From assembly GCA_020226215.1 (NCBI GenBank), contig CM035235.1, positions 65,931,283-65,995,282 on the forward strand: 64,000 nucleotides of DNA, given 5' to 3'. Of this stretch, positions 12,701 through 22,067 are shown in pieces. Under the pieces are notes generated by a model. The model ran no database searches. It saw nothing but the letters and a program-made list of their open reading frames with translations, and had not been told where the DNA came from. The position numbers and the translations under genes are program-made. The first letter of the stretch is position 1; every line of letters begins with the position of its first letter. This DNA comes from Sindora glabra. Taxonomy: Eukaryota; Streptophyta; Magnoliopsida; Fabales; Fabaceae.

Positions 12701-15700
12701 ATTACTGAATATTACAAGGTTAAAATTTGTTTGGATGAAGCATTATTTTTTCAAAACATCCATGGTATTTGATGAGTAATTTACACTTGGAAGAAACTCC
12801 CTTTTCTTTTACACTTTCCTCTTTTGGCGAAAGTAGGCTGTTAATGGTTAATAATTCTTAGTGAAATACAAACTGCAGGAACCTGACGTCAAGCAAACTG
12901 TCAGGAAACATTGCTACTGCATTCTCCAAACTGCAAAAATTGGAGTTCTTGTAAGTTTTAAATTGCAATTAATTGCCTCTTTATAATTCATATACTATTT
13001 CATAACCTTGTTATAGCTTATATGTTGCTAACATAACTAATTTATTTGGACAGGGATTTATCATACAATGAATTGACAGGGCCACTGCCAGGATTTCTAG
13101 CAGAACTACCTAATTTGAAATTCCTGTAAGGCATTGATATTGCATTGTAACTCTCATGGTCAAACAGTGAAGTGGTATACTCACAGTCTTGTATTTTTTT
13201 TTTCTTTGTTATTTGAAGAGATTTGACTGGAAACAAACTCACAGGTTCAATTCCAAGGGCTTTGAAGGAGAAGGCATATTTGCAGCTGAGGTTTGCTTTC
13301 ACTTCTATATCAAATTCTAGTTTGTTCAGCTTGTCAAGTTTGCAAAATGTGCAACAGAAAGCTTTAAGGCATAACTAGACACATGAACGGGAGAGTAGTG
13401 GAGAGAGCAAGAAGAAAGGAAACCAGTTCAATATATTGTCCTAAGTTTAGAGACCCATTAAAACCTTGAAACGAATGTATATAACAACCCTTAACCCTGA
13501 TGAAGACAAATAATTTAAGGCACTTATAATGATAATAATTGCATATTGCAACCTCTGTTTATCCAATCATCATTCAATTTTTTCTTACAATTACTATCAT
13601 GACTCCCCAAATCTCTTTTGAAATTATTTTCTTCTGTACTTTCTGAAACGAGAGAATGCTGGAAGACTTCTTTTTGTTCTTTTCACTGATTATATATATA
13701 TTCCTATTTTCTCTACATGATGTAATTTTAGTTCATGTTGTAAAAAATAGTTAGAATTTGGAAAGGAGAAGAAATAGGGATAGAAGAGACAGTTGAATAT
13801 GAAACTTTGAATATGTTATTGAATAATATATTGATTGAATGCTCTGTTTTTATAGAATCATAATATAACCTATAAACAATCATAGTTAATAACAATAACA
13901 ACAAAGTCTTATCTTACTAAATGAGGTTGGCTATATGAATCGCAATATGCCATGGAGCTTTATCTGAAACCGGATATTTAGGAATCAATCACCAAAAGAT
14001 CTTTTTTTATAATTTTTTCTAATATCCTTTTTGACTTCCTTTTATATCTTTTTATAAGGTTAAAGATCATGTGATCGATTTTTCTCATTGGTACTTTTAG
14101 TGGTTTTCTTTACACATGTCTCAACCACCTTAACTAATTTTCCATCATCTTTTTTTCAATAGGTGCCATGTCAATATTTTCTCATTTGTATTCATTTTAT
14201 ATCTTATCCTTTCTTATGTGACCATACATCCATCTTAACATTTTCATTTCTATTAATCTCATTTTTTGCTTGTTATTCCTTCAAAACTCAACATTCACTA
14301 CCATAAAGTATTGCTAATCGTATAATAGTCTGATAGAACTTTCCTTTAGACTTGGTGGGTATTTTGTGATTACAAATAGCTCTTGATATCTTTCTCTATT
14401 TTAACTAGTTAACTTGTATCTTGCGTATGACATCTTCATCCTTTCAATCATAGTCAATCAAAGATAATTTCCTAATATAAAACATAATTCTAACAAATAA
14501 TAAAACATTTATGTGATAATGGGATAAAAAGAATTACACTTTTTTTATGAAGAAGATTTTAAAACTTTGACATTTCTTTGTCATATCAGTTTGGCTGACA
14601 ATCCAGATTTCTGTCAGAAGGATTCATGCAAAGAACCCAAGTTTGTTGGATCCAAGTTTGTTATTCAACTTATGTCATCAATTGCAGTTTTCCTTATAAT
14701 TATCGTTGTTTCATTGGCGATTTGGAGACTCAAAAGGAAAAGAAAAGGTATTCATTTTAAACTTAATATCTTCATTTCAGGTACCCAGTCCCCCCACATG
14801 TCCTGATTCTGTGTTCATACACATTTGTTCAAACTTAGAAGTATAGTTTTATATTTTCTTAACTTTGCCTTTCCTTTGGCATCTTTTATGGCTTATGAAA
14901 AGTTTCATTCCATCCCCCCTTATGTGCAGTAGTTATGATGTTATATTAGTATATTGCCCTATGTATTGTTGATGCTCTATCCTAATGAACTCTGCAGATC
15001 CAGGATTCTCTTTTCAGTCTCAGATAGGATCACTAAGGCCCAAAAATCAAGCATTTTCTTACTTGGAAATTCTTAATATCACAAGCAACTTTAAAACTAC
15101 TCTTGGAGAAGGAGGATTTGGGAAAGTTTACCTTGGCACTTTACAAGATGATACTCTAGTTGCTGTTAAGTTACTTTCTCGATCATCAAGGCAAGGATAC
15201 AAGGAATTTCAATCAGAGGTTAGATATGAAATTTAAGTCTTGATTATGAACATATACTTACTACCCATTTAAAAATTTAGCTTTTCAAGATATACTGAAG
15301 ATTGAAAGTAGCCTTTTACATGACATGATTAACAATGACAGAGGAGTACAAATTTTGTTAATAGGTACAACTTCTGATGATTGTGCATCATAAGAACTTG
15401 CTCTCTCTTGTTGGATATTGCGATGAAAGTGATTTCAAGGCACTGGTTTATGAATATATGGATAACGGAGACCTTAGCCATAAATTATCAGGTTTGTCAA
15501 ATCTTGTGTTTAGAAGCTTTATACGGCATCAATATGTAATTTCTTGGCATGAACAAATTTATGATGAATAAAGTCATAATGAGACAAATTTTACTTCCAA
15601 GAAGTCACTCATGATTAGTAATTTCTTAGGATAAACAATGACCATCGAACACTAAAGAGAGTCGCTAGTGATTGTCTGCATCTCCCCTCATAAGATTGGC

Positions 15701-16962
15701 TATTAATACCAAGACTTCCTGAGGTCCTTGTAGTGGTACATGGGTCATAGACCATAATGAATAAATACCAGAGGAAAGAAGGAAAGACCTTTTCCAATTA
15801 TTAACTTTGGAAATCTCATGTTATCTCCCAAAGAATTCTTAACATCTCTTTCCCATGACCTTTTTTCTTGAAAAATTGACACCATTTATTACCTTTTGTC
15901 TTCTAAATAACCCAACTAGTGTACCTTGATGTTTGTTTGCAGTGAAAAACCCAAATGTATTAAAGTGGAATCCTAGACTCCGGATTGCAGTGGATACAGC
16001 AAAAGGTGAGAAAAACTATTCGTTCTGTTTTTGCTTTACAGTCGTCAACCTTCTCCTATTTAGCTGCTAATTGGAGATGCAGGATTGGACTATCTACATA
16101 ATGGTTGCAAGCCCCCTATAATCCACAGAGACTTGAAACCTTCCAACATCTTACTAAATAGTATGATGCAAGCCAAGATCTCTGATTTTGGGCTGTCTAG
16201 AGCATTTTTAAATGAAAGAGATTCTCATCTATCCACTCATCCTGCCGGGACGCCTGGTTACATTGATCCCCAGTAAGTGGTAATATCTTATAACTGAAGG
16301 ATCATATTACTAATAATTAATAGAATTGTAGAAGGAAGTCATGTGCAGCGTCAATTTAATTGGTTCATGATGGCTGTAATTCATCTACTACTATTGCTTA
16401 TTGAATCTTGATTGGTTTTTAACAGATCTGAAATATTATAACCTGTGGTTGATGAAATTCTGCAGTTGAGTTTCTTCATTATTTTTTAATTCAGTGGAGG
16501 AGTAGCATATATATCAAGAACAAGGGCTTTTATTTTCATGGTCTAATTATTAGTTTTTCTTATAGATTTCAAAGATCTGGGATCTTGAATAAGCAGAGTG
16601 ACATATATAGCTTTGGGATGATCTTACTTGAACTTATCACTGGCTTTCCTCCAGTAAGAAGAGCATCTGATCAAGACATCATTTTCATACTTGATTGGAT
16701 TCGTCCTAAAATTGAGAGTGGAGATATCCAAGATATTATTGATTCTAGGTTACAAGGAGAATTTTGTACGGACTCTGTGCGGAAAGCTCTTGAGATAGCA
16801 ATGTCATGTGTTGAACTAACTCCAGCCCAAAGGCCAGACATAAGTTGTGTGTTGCAAGATCTGATGGAATGTTTAGCTTTGGAAATGAATGATTTGAGAA
16901 CAGAAAACTATAGACATGGATCATGCAATTCACTTGATTTTACTCTTCCTTCTCCTAGGTAG
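5864..16962 (+). CDS. Malectin-like LRR receptor-like serine/threonine kinase (LRR-I type), with a frameshift in exon 3
   Basis: This is a plasma-membrane receptor kinase of the plant malectin-like/LRR-I family. Inferred exons: 5864-6005, 7651-8224, 10479-10964, 11070-11211, 12879-12950, 13054-13125, 13219-13290, 14590-14747, 14998-15218, 15365-15491, 15943-16005, 16083-16272, 16566-16962. All introns are GT-AG and the phases match throughout. The exons sum to 2716 bases, one more than a multiple of three. The frame breaks near 10915-10925: the malectin frame ends at TAA 10921-10923, while the next frame carries the linker into exon 4. With one base removed the protein would be about 904 residues, the usual family size. 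As written it gives 386 residues: signal peptide plus malectin-like domain. Kinase motifs are intact, so the break is either recent or a sequence error. Stop codon TAG is at 16960-16962. Confidence 0.88.
6006..7650. repeat. Intron 1 repeats: 40 bp tandem duplication, poly-T, GA microsatellite
   Basis: A 40 bp unit beginning CTTTACGC is repeated in tandem at 6517-6556 and 6557-6596 with few differences. A pure T-run covers about 6661-6678 and a (GA)n tract 6749-6776. The part near 7290-7590 resembles 19500-19830 and may be a diverged dispersed repeat. Open frames here on either strand follow the T and GA tracts and are not genes. Confidence 0.7.
7651..8224 (+). other. Receptor kinase exon 2: first part of the malectin-like domain
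   Basis: The exon opens with EFIGIDCGASEDYIDEATG, the start of the malectin-like (Pfam 12819-type) carbohydrate-binding ectodomain. It continues through VRSFPEGDRNCYTL, a YGNYDYKNQTPTFDLYIGAN block and VCLVNTGLGTPFISLLEL, all family landmarks. It ends in phase 2 after HPS. Acceptor is CTTTTCAG and donor AGGTATTG. There are several possible N-glycosylation sites. The frame is open throughout. Confidence 0.9.
8695..9377. mobile_element. MITE-like element in intron 2
   Basis: The left end reads CATATTTGATATGAATGGAA (from about 8696). The right end, reverse-complemented, reads CATATTTGATATGAAAAAGT (to about 9375), giving terminal inverted repeats of about 15 bp followed by GGAATGGAAT-rich subterminal sequence. 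This is the style of common plant hAT/Harbinger-derived MITEs. No target-site duplication is clear. The right terminus was later copied by the tandem duplication at 9242-9720. Confidence 0.5.
9242..9720. repeat. Tandem duplication of about 237 bp in intron 2
   Basis: Bases 9242-9478 and 9479-9720 are two consecutive copies of one unit. Both start with TATCACTTTTCATATAGAAT and end with ACACTATCAAATCTTA, with scattered substitutions and small indels. The unit joins the right end of the MITE-like element to its 3' flank, so it formed after that insertion. A smaller duplication of about 58 bp follows at 9730-9787 and 9794-9851. Confidence 0.85.
10479..10964 (+). other. Receptor kinase exon 3: second part of the malectin-like domain, with frameshift
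   Basis: The exon starts with RYKDDPYHRTW, a hallmark of the second malectin half. It runs through YLHFAEIQKL and ends the domain with APPILNAFEAF. The frame then hits TAA at 10921-10923. The following frame reads SNLDPQPNSLTDEAD and joins exon 4 in phase 1, giving the family's linker followed by DVDAI. An insertion of one base (or loss of two) near 10915-10921 therefore explains the break. No splice pair nearby removes the stop without losing conserved residues. Confidence 0.85.
11070..13290 (+). other. Receptor kinase exons 4-7: linker and three LRR exons
   Basis: Exon 4 (11070-11211) encodes DAILEIKRSYG and the NWQGDPC / WDGLNCS cysteine motif that precedes the LRRs. Exons 5, 6 and 7 (12879-12950, 13054-13125, 13219-13290) are each exactly 72 bases in phase 2, one LRR per exon: LNLTSSKLSGNI, LDLSYNELTGPLP, LDLTGNKLTGSIP. 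This one-repeat-per-exon layout is typical of the LRR-I family. For exon 7 the acceptor at 13217-13218 was preferred over the AG two bases later because only it keeps the frame. Intron 4 (11212-12878) holds nothing recognisable. Confidence 0.88.
13890..14420 (-). mobile_element. RTE-type LINE 3' end, antisense in intron 7
   Basis: Read on -, the segment gives IPTKSKGKFYQT, then IRLAILYGSEC, and RWMYGHIR-like residues, the C-terminal region of plant RTE-clade reverse-transcriptase proteins. It ends in SQPHLV followed by a GTTGTTGTTAT run, matching the usual 'HVADP...' end and trinucleotide tail of these elements. Several stops show it is dead. The identification comes from family knowledge of the recurrent motif (positions 13905-13945 on +). 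Confidence 0.7.
14590..14747 (+). other. Receptor kinase exon 8: transmembrane segment
   Basis: The exon starts with LADNPDFC and a second cysteine (KDSC), the motif that closes the LRR region. It then encodes a hydrophobic span (IAVFLIIIVVSLAIW) followed by the basic stop-transfer run RLKRKRK. It ends in phase 1. This fixes the topology as ectodomain outside and kinase inside. Confidence 0.88.
14998..16962 (+). other. Receptor kinase exons 9-13: protein kinase domain
   Basis: Exons 9-13 encode a complete kinase. The glycine loop GEGGFGKVYLG is at about residues 608-618 and the VAVK lysine at about 630. The catalytic loop HRDLKPSN is at about 724-731 (an RD kinase), DFG at about 744-746, and GTPGYIDPQ takes the place of the activation-segment end. 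SDIYSFGMILLELITG and RP in the C-lobe complete it. Numbers are for the one-base-corrected frame. No active-site residue is missing. The activation segment has Q where relatives usually have E (DPQ for DPE). Exon 12 splices inside that codon at GTAAGT. Confidence 0.92.
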
Positions 16963-17786
16963 TTACTGTCTAGTTTGCCTAATCAAGCGGCAAATCACTA
17001 TGTTCTGAAGATCATTACATCCACATCTTTGGGAACTGTAATGCAAGTTAGTGTTTTTAGAGTTACAAGACATGTATATCTAGCATCTCCTGGGATAAGT
17101 TACACCAAATGTAGAGCACTTATTTGAGTGTGATTGAAATACTAGTATTCTGTTGGTTCATAGCCATGGGCATACCCTTGTTTCCATCCCATTGTTGCCG
17201 AATTTGCTATAAGCCAGCTACCTGTATTTCAAAATACGCGTTTATTAGAATTTTGATTTGTTGGGGTATATTCAATTGGTACATTATGATGGATACGTAA
17301 TATGCGTGAAGATACTATTTGATTTGCTTTGATGTATATGCATAAAAATATATGTAATTTTCACTACTTTAAAAAGTAAAATTAGAGATAATCTATTATC
17401 ATATGCAAAATTTATTAATTAAATACCGTTCAAGTTTCAAATAAATATTATCCACATATCTATCAACACTATTGCATCCTCAGGAATTGATTTATTGAAG
17501 ACTAGGAATGACATTGCTGCATAATGATTGATACTTTAAACATACATCTACTCTTCTTTCTGATGAATTTCTTGGAAGCACTCCGGGGAAAAAAAAAAAA
17601 TCCACTGTTCAGCAAGAAAAGAACTCCCTATTTCACGGACCAGTTAATATAATAAAGAAGAAACAGATAATAAAGTAACAGAGTGAAATAAAGCGGTATT
17701 TTTACGAAATCAAATAATTTAGAAAAAGTATGTATGATTAAAAGTATTAGCCTATTAGGATGTGACCTATATCCTATATTGCGTAT
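16963..17786. other. 3' flank of the receptor kinase gene
   Basis: This includes the probable 3' UTR. No strong AATAAA signal is visible close to the stop. From about 17330 the sequence becomes AT-rich with no reading frame. There is an A-run at 17589-17600. Confidence 0.5.
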
Positions 17787-17932
17787 AGTATTTTATATTA
17801 CATTGAAATGTATGATAGATTTAATTGTAATAATTAACATTGTTTGGTAAAATTTTTATATTATGTTAAATTATATATAATAAGCTAATTGTAATTTGTT
17901 CATCATATTATATAATTTCACGTGAGGCATGG
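17787..17932 (+). repeat. Dispersed MITE-like repeat, copy 1
   Basis: The segment from GTATTTTATATTACATTGAA to TTTCACGTGAGGCATGGG matches 46665-46821 in the same orientation along its whole length. The two halves are weak inverted repeats of each other around ATTTAATTGTAATAATT / AATTGTAATTTGTT, which suggests a degraded foldback element. No target-site duplication was found. Confidence 0.6.
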
Positions 17933-18019
17933 GTAGAGATATCAAAACACGTCAAATTGGTATAATTTTATTTAATTTAAAATTGAGATTAATATGAAAA
18001 ATAATAATAATGACTTGAT

Positions 18020-18690
18020 TTAATAAATAATTAGAAAGAATCTAGATTAGTAAATGTTAATTTGTTGAATTATTAGATTAATTTGTTAGCCTGATAAACA
18101 ATAAACATTAACATATTAATGTCTCTGTATATATATTTATATGTATGTGTATATATAAATATTAAAATTATACATAAAAGTAATATTAAATAACTTTTAC
18201 TATTACAATTAATAATTTTATATTTAATATTGTTAGCATATATTATACATTACCTTTACTTACATCAATAGCATATTTCTATGCAGGTGTTTCCAAAAAA
18301 GAATAAAGTTTACTAAAATAAATAATTACAATAAAATTAAAAAAATAAAAATTATGTGAATAGATTATTATCATAAAACTGGAAAACTATTTGGATGACT
18401 AATTAAAAAGGACTTGAATTAGTAAATGTTGGTCTCTTGAATTAATTTGTTAACCTAATAATATATAATAGATAATAAAGGATTAATAGATTAACGTATA
18501 TATGTTTGTTTGTATATATATACATATATATATTAAAATTATATATAAAATTAATATTAATTTATTAAAATTAATAATTTTATATATTTAATATTATCAA
18601 CATATATTACACAAGTTCACTAAAATAAATAACTACAATAAAATAAAAAATTAATAAAAATTATTATCATAAAATTTAAAAATTAGTAAA
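18020..18690 (+). repeat. Diverged direct duplication in AT-rich DNA
   Basis: Copy 1 begins near 18046 (TTAGTAAATGTTAATTTGTT) and copy 2 near 18416 (TTAGTAAATGTTGGTCTCTT). Both go on through AATTTGTTA, TATATAT-rich sequence, AATTAATAATTTTATAT and ACTAAAATAAATAA. Copy 1 is about 340-370 bp and copy 2 about 270 bp, so one has changed length. A (TA)n(TG)n microsatellite follows at 18958-18995. Confidence 0.65.
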
Positions 18691-18957
18691 ATAATAATTA
18701 CATAAAGGAATTTATTATGACTAAATATATAAAAAATAATTACTATAATTAAATAAATATATTAATTAGAAGTAATAAAATATTAATATTATAACAAATG
18801 TCCAATGAGATATTTTAGATAACAAACATCTATTTACAAGTCATGAAAATTTAAAGATGATTATTTATTTAAAGAATTGATAAGACACAAAAAATGAATT
18901 ATAAAACAACTTAAAAGAAGATGAATCATTATCAAAGAGAGATAAATAAAATCAGTC

Positions 18958-18995
<38 letters not shown>
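18958..18995. repeat. Compound (TA)n(TG)n microsatellite
   Basis: About eight TA units are followed by about ten TG units without interruption. Confidence 0.95.
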
Positions 18996-19064
18996 ATTAT
19001 AAATTTAATGAATAAAATATTTATATTTATTTTATTTAATAGTAAAATTTAGTGACAAAAAAAT

Positions 19065-19405
19065 ACTTTTAATTCCTGAGCTTTCAACGAAGAGACCTGC
19101 TTTCTCCGTACTTTGTGCTATGTATTGAACGGTTAGCACATGGAATTGAAGCAGCCATTAATTCTGAATTATGGAAGCATATTACTCTTAAGAGAAATCG
19201 TATCCCGATATCCCATCTATTTTTTTGCTAATGATTTGGTTGGCTTCAATTAGTCTGACGAAAGTGATCAATTGTTTAGATTTTTTCTGTAAAAGCTTGG
19301 GAGAGAAGGTCAATAAGGACAAGTCTAGATTTTTTTTTTTAAACCGCAATCGAGCAAAAGAAATTGGAGAAGCTCTAATAGGAAATATTTATGAGGTACT
19401 AAACT
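19065..19405 (+). mobile_element. Isolated LINE reverse-transcriptase fragment
   Basis: The + frames read LSPYFVLCIERLAHGI, then HLFFANDLV (the ADD box, with N for the first D), then INCLDFFCKSLGEKVNKDKS. This order is diagnostic of plant L1-type reverse transcriptase. At least one frameshift lies between the ADD region and the following block, and a stop follows the fragment. It is a different segment from the one at 1-2160, roughly the part just upstream of it. Confidence 0.85.
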
Positions 19406-20575
19406 AATTTGGAAAGTTTGGATTTTTTATTTTTTAATTTTTTTAATCGGCACTAAAAAACTGATCTATATTTTGCTTTCTTTAATCAAAACACGCAATT
19501 TTCATTACATACTAAGCTTCATATTTTTAAACATATTGTCCTAAACTACACCTGAAAATTGTATTGATAAACACAGTGGAAAACTTTTTGTCCTTTTGAT
19601 TATTTTTATTAAAAATTATAACTTTTATATATAAATGAAAATTTTTTGAAGTTTTTTTATGCAGCTTTGAGTGATGAAGTTGCAATATGTTGCATTTTTC
19701 ATTTTACGTGAAATTTATGCACATTTAAATTTTTTCATAAAAGAATTATAATTTCTTTGATTTTTATTCAAAAAAAGTAGTCAAACTTTTAATTATTTGT
19801 GGAAGTATAATTGATCTACGTTTGTTTTGACCAAAAACATCTTATATAGAAATAGGTTGATTTACTTGTGTTTGTAGTTATAATTTTTTTTATTAAATTA
19901 GTTAAAAAATATTAAAGAAATAGAAAATGAATTTAAATTTGATCAATTGTCAATATCAATTTTTTTACACTATTAATAAACAAAATGGATGACATATCAT
20001 AAAAAAAAAGTATGTATTTTTATTGATGTAACAAAATATATCTATAAGTGATAGTATAAAATCAATTTATACTAATAATAGATGAAGTTTAAATCTATGA
20101 AAATGTTTTATTTGTTAAGTTTAGCTGTCAAAAGTATGGTTAAAAAACATAATTTATTTTAAAGAAGATTGTTTCAATTGTTACCATGTACTACATCTTA
20201 ATCACAAAATATATAGATGATATACCACTTCCCACTTATATATATACACTTATATACAAATGAATGAGATTTTCATATGCAAAATACATTAGGACAAACT
20301 AACACGATCTCAATTTTTACCACTTAATCCATGTTGGGAAAGTTACACATTACGTATCCATGATTTCACCTTTTTTCACTTAATTTATTGTTGGTTTTTA
20401 GTCCTGCAATTAATACTATAGAATAATTTATTGACATTGGTGGATAGACATTAGTTATCACTATTACTGACATCTATTTGACATGGTGACATTTTCAAAT
20501 TATATAAAACTTATAACTAGTATCTATGTTGACATGGTGGTACTGTTAAAATTTTTGGGGAATTTAGTATGTCAA
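19406..20575. other. Intergenic, no gene seen
   Basis: AT-rich DNA with long T and A runs. Bases 19500-19830 resemble 7290-7590 (shared TTTTTATTAAAAATT, GAAGTTGCAATaTGTTG-type and ATTTATGCACA-type blocks). Nothing else is recognised. Confidence 0.5.
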
Positions 20576-20968
20576 TGATGTAGGAGCAAAAACTAAAAAA
20601 TCTTATGAGAAATCCAATCCTACAAAATGTGATAAAGATTTAATCATTATTGTACTTTATTTAGATTTAAATTCATTTTGCCATTTAAATTCTAATTATT
20701 TGTATTTATCTTCTTTTATTTTATGAAGTCTTATATCAAGTGAAGGAATTTTAGATTTAAAATATTAGTATAAATAAGTTAAGTTTCATATGGTTTAAAT
20801 TTGGTGGATTATTTCCTTACAATTTGTATATAATGTACTCTATTGAGAAATTTTATTTATTTAATATTTAATTCAAATATTAATAAAGTATTTAATTTCA
20901 ATATTATTATTTTATTCCTAATGCATTAGAAATTTTATTTTCCCACTTTCATCTTCCGTCTTGTGTCA
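20576..20968 (+). repeat. 5' LTR of the gypsy element
   Basis: It starts TGATGTAGGAGC and ends TTGTGTCA. It aligns over its length with 25848-26242: shared blocks are CAAAATGTGATAA, CTTTTATTTTATGAAGTC, GAAGGAATTTTAGA and TTTCAATATTATTATTTTAT. Length is 393 bases. Confidence 0.85.
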
Positions 20969-20970
20969 AG

Positions 20971-20982
20971 TGGAATCAAAGC
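20971..20982 (+). other. Primer-binding site of the gypsy element
   Basis: TGGAATCAAAGC differs by two bases from TGGTATCAGAGC, the complement of the initiator-methionine tRNA 3' end, and lies two bases after the 5' LTR. Confidence 0.8.
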
Positions 20983-21469
20983 TTAGTTAATAGTCTGAAG
21001 TTCAAGGTGACTATTGTTGGCAACAATAGAGATAACAGCAACCATTCCATTAATGGTGATCATAGGATGAAGGTTTTTTGAGCGGTAATGCAAGCTTAAG
21101 AAATAATGATGCAACTCAAGAGGAAAGAATGACTTGCAAACTCTATAAGATCCATGACATACACACTAGCTTAGGAAAAAATGCCAATAGGTTTTGTGAA
21201 GATGATAAAGACAAATATGTTATCATAAACCTATAAATTTAGAAAGAGAAATCATTAGTGAAGACTTTGAAGATGTAGCTAAAGACATAGAAGACATATG
21301 AAGAGTTTGTAACCATATTCATGATAGAAGGTGAAGTTTATGCAACCATTATCAAACTAACCATTGTTAACAAAAGTTAGAAGTTTTTTATGAAGATTCA
21401 GACTTTGAATATAAAGATTATCATGCATAAGAAGTCAAAATCAAAGAAATAAAGATCATCATATGTAAG

Positions 21470-21640
21470 TTAATTTTCCTAAATTTAGTAGTATGCTCAA
21501 CATTAATTCATTTATGAATTGGAAAGATAATGTAGAAGATTTCTTCAACATGATGAATAGTCCTGAAGAGAAAAATGTGAAAATAGTAGTTAATAACTTA
21601 AAAGGTGGAGCATTTATATGATGGAATCATTTATAAACTT
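21470..21640 (+). pseudogene. gag remnant of the gypsy element
   Basis: The + frame reads FSSMLNINSFMNWKDNVEDFF, then SPEEKNVKIVVNNLKGGAF and a stop where relatives have WW. This is the retrotransposon gag region that contains the pattern W...E..F...(P)EEKKVK. Flanking sequence is open only in short pieces. Confidence 0.65.
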
Positions 21641-22067
21641 ATAAGACTTATTAAGGAAAAAATAAGATCAAATCATAGTTACAAATAAGGATTTAAATTA
21701 TAGTTACGGTCATAGTTATGCTACGATATGGATAAATGCAGGAAAATATGGCTATCATAATGCAAAATTATGAAAAATTATGGATGCAGTGGGATTTGCA
21801 ATTGTAATATTATGGTTGTAGACCGTTTTCTAAATATTAGGTAGCAAGAAAATATTACCAAAATTATTATGATGTAATCTTATTTAAGTTAACTTCAAAT
21901 CATTATTCAATTCAATAAATCATGGATGACCATCATTATACGAAGTCATCAATTATGGAGAAATATTACCATTAAATTCAACCAATCAAAAAGAGTTATT
22001 TTTATTAACTAACTTTGTGAGATAATATAATGAGGAATTATGCAACTTAAAAGATTGAGAATAAACA

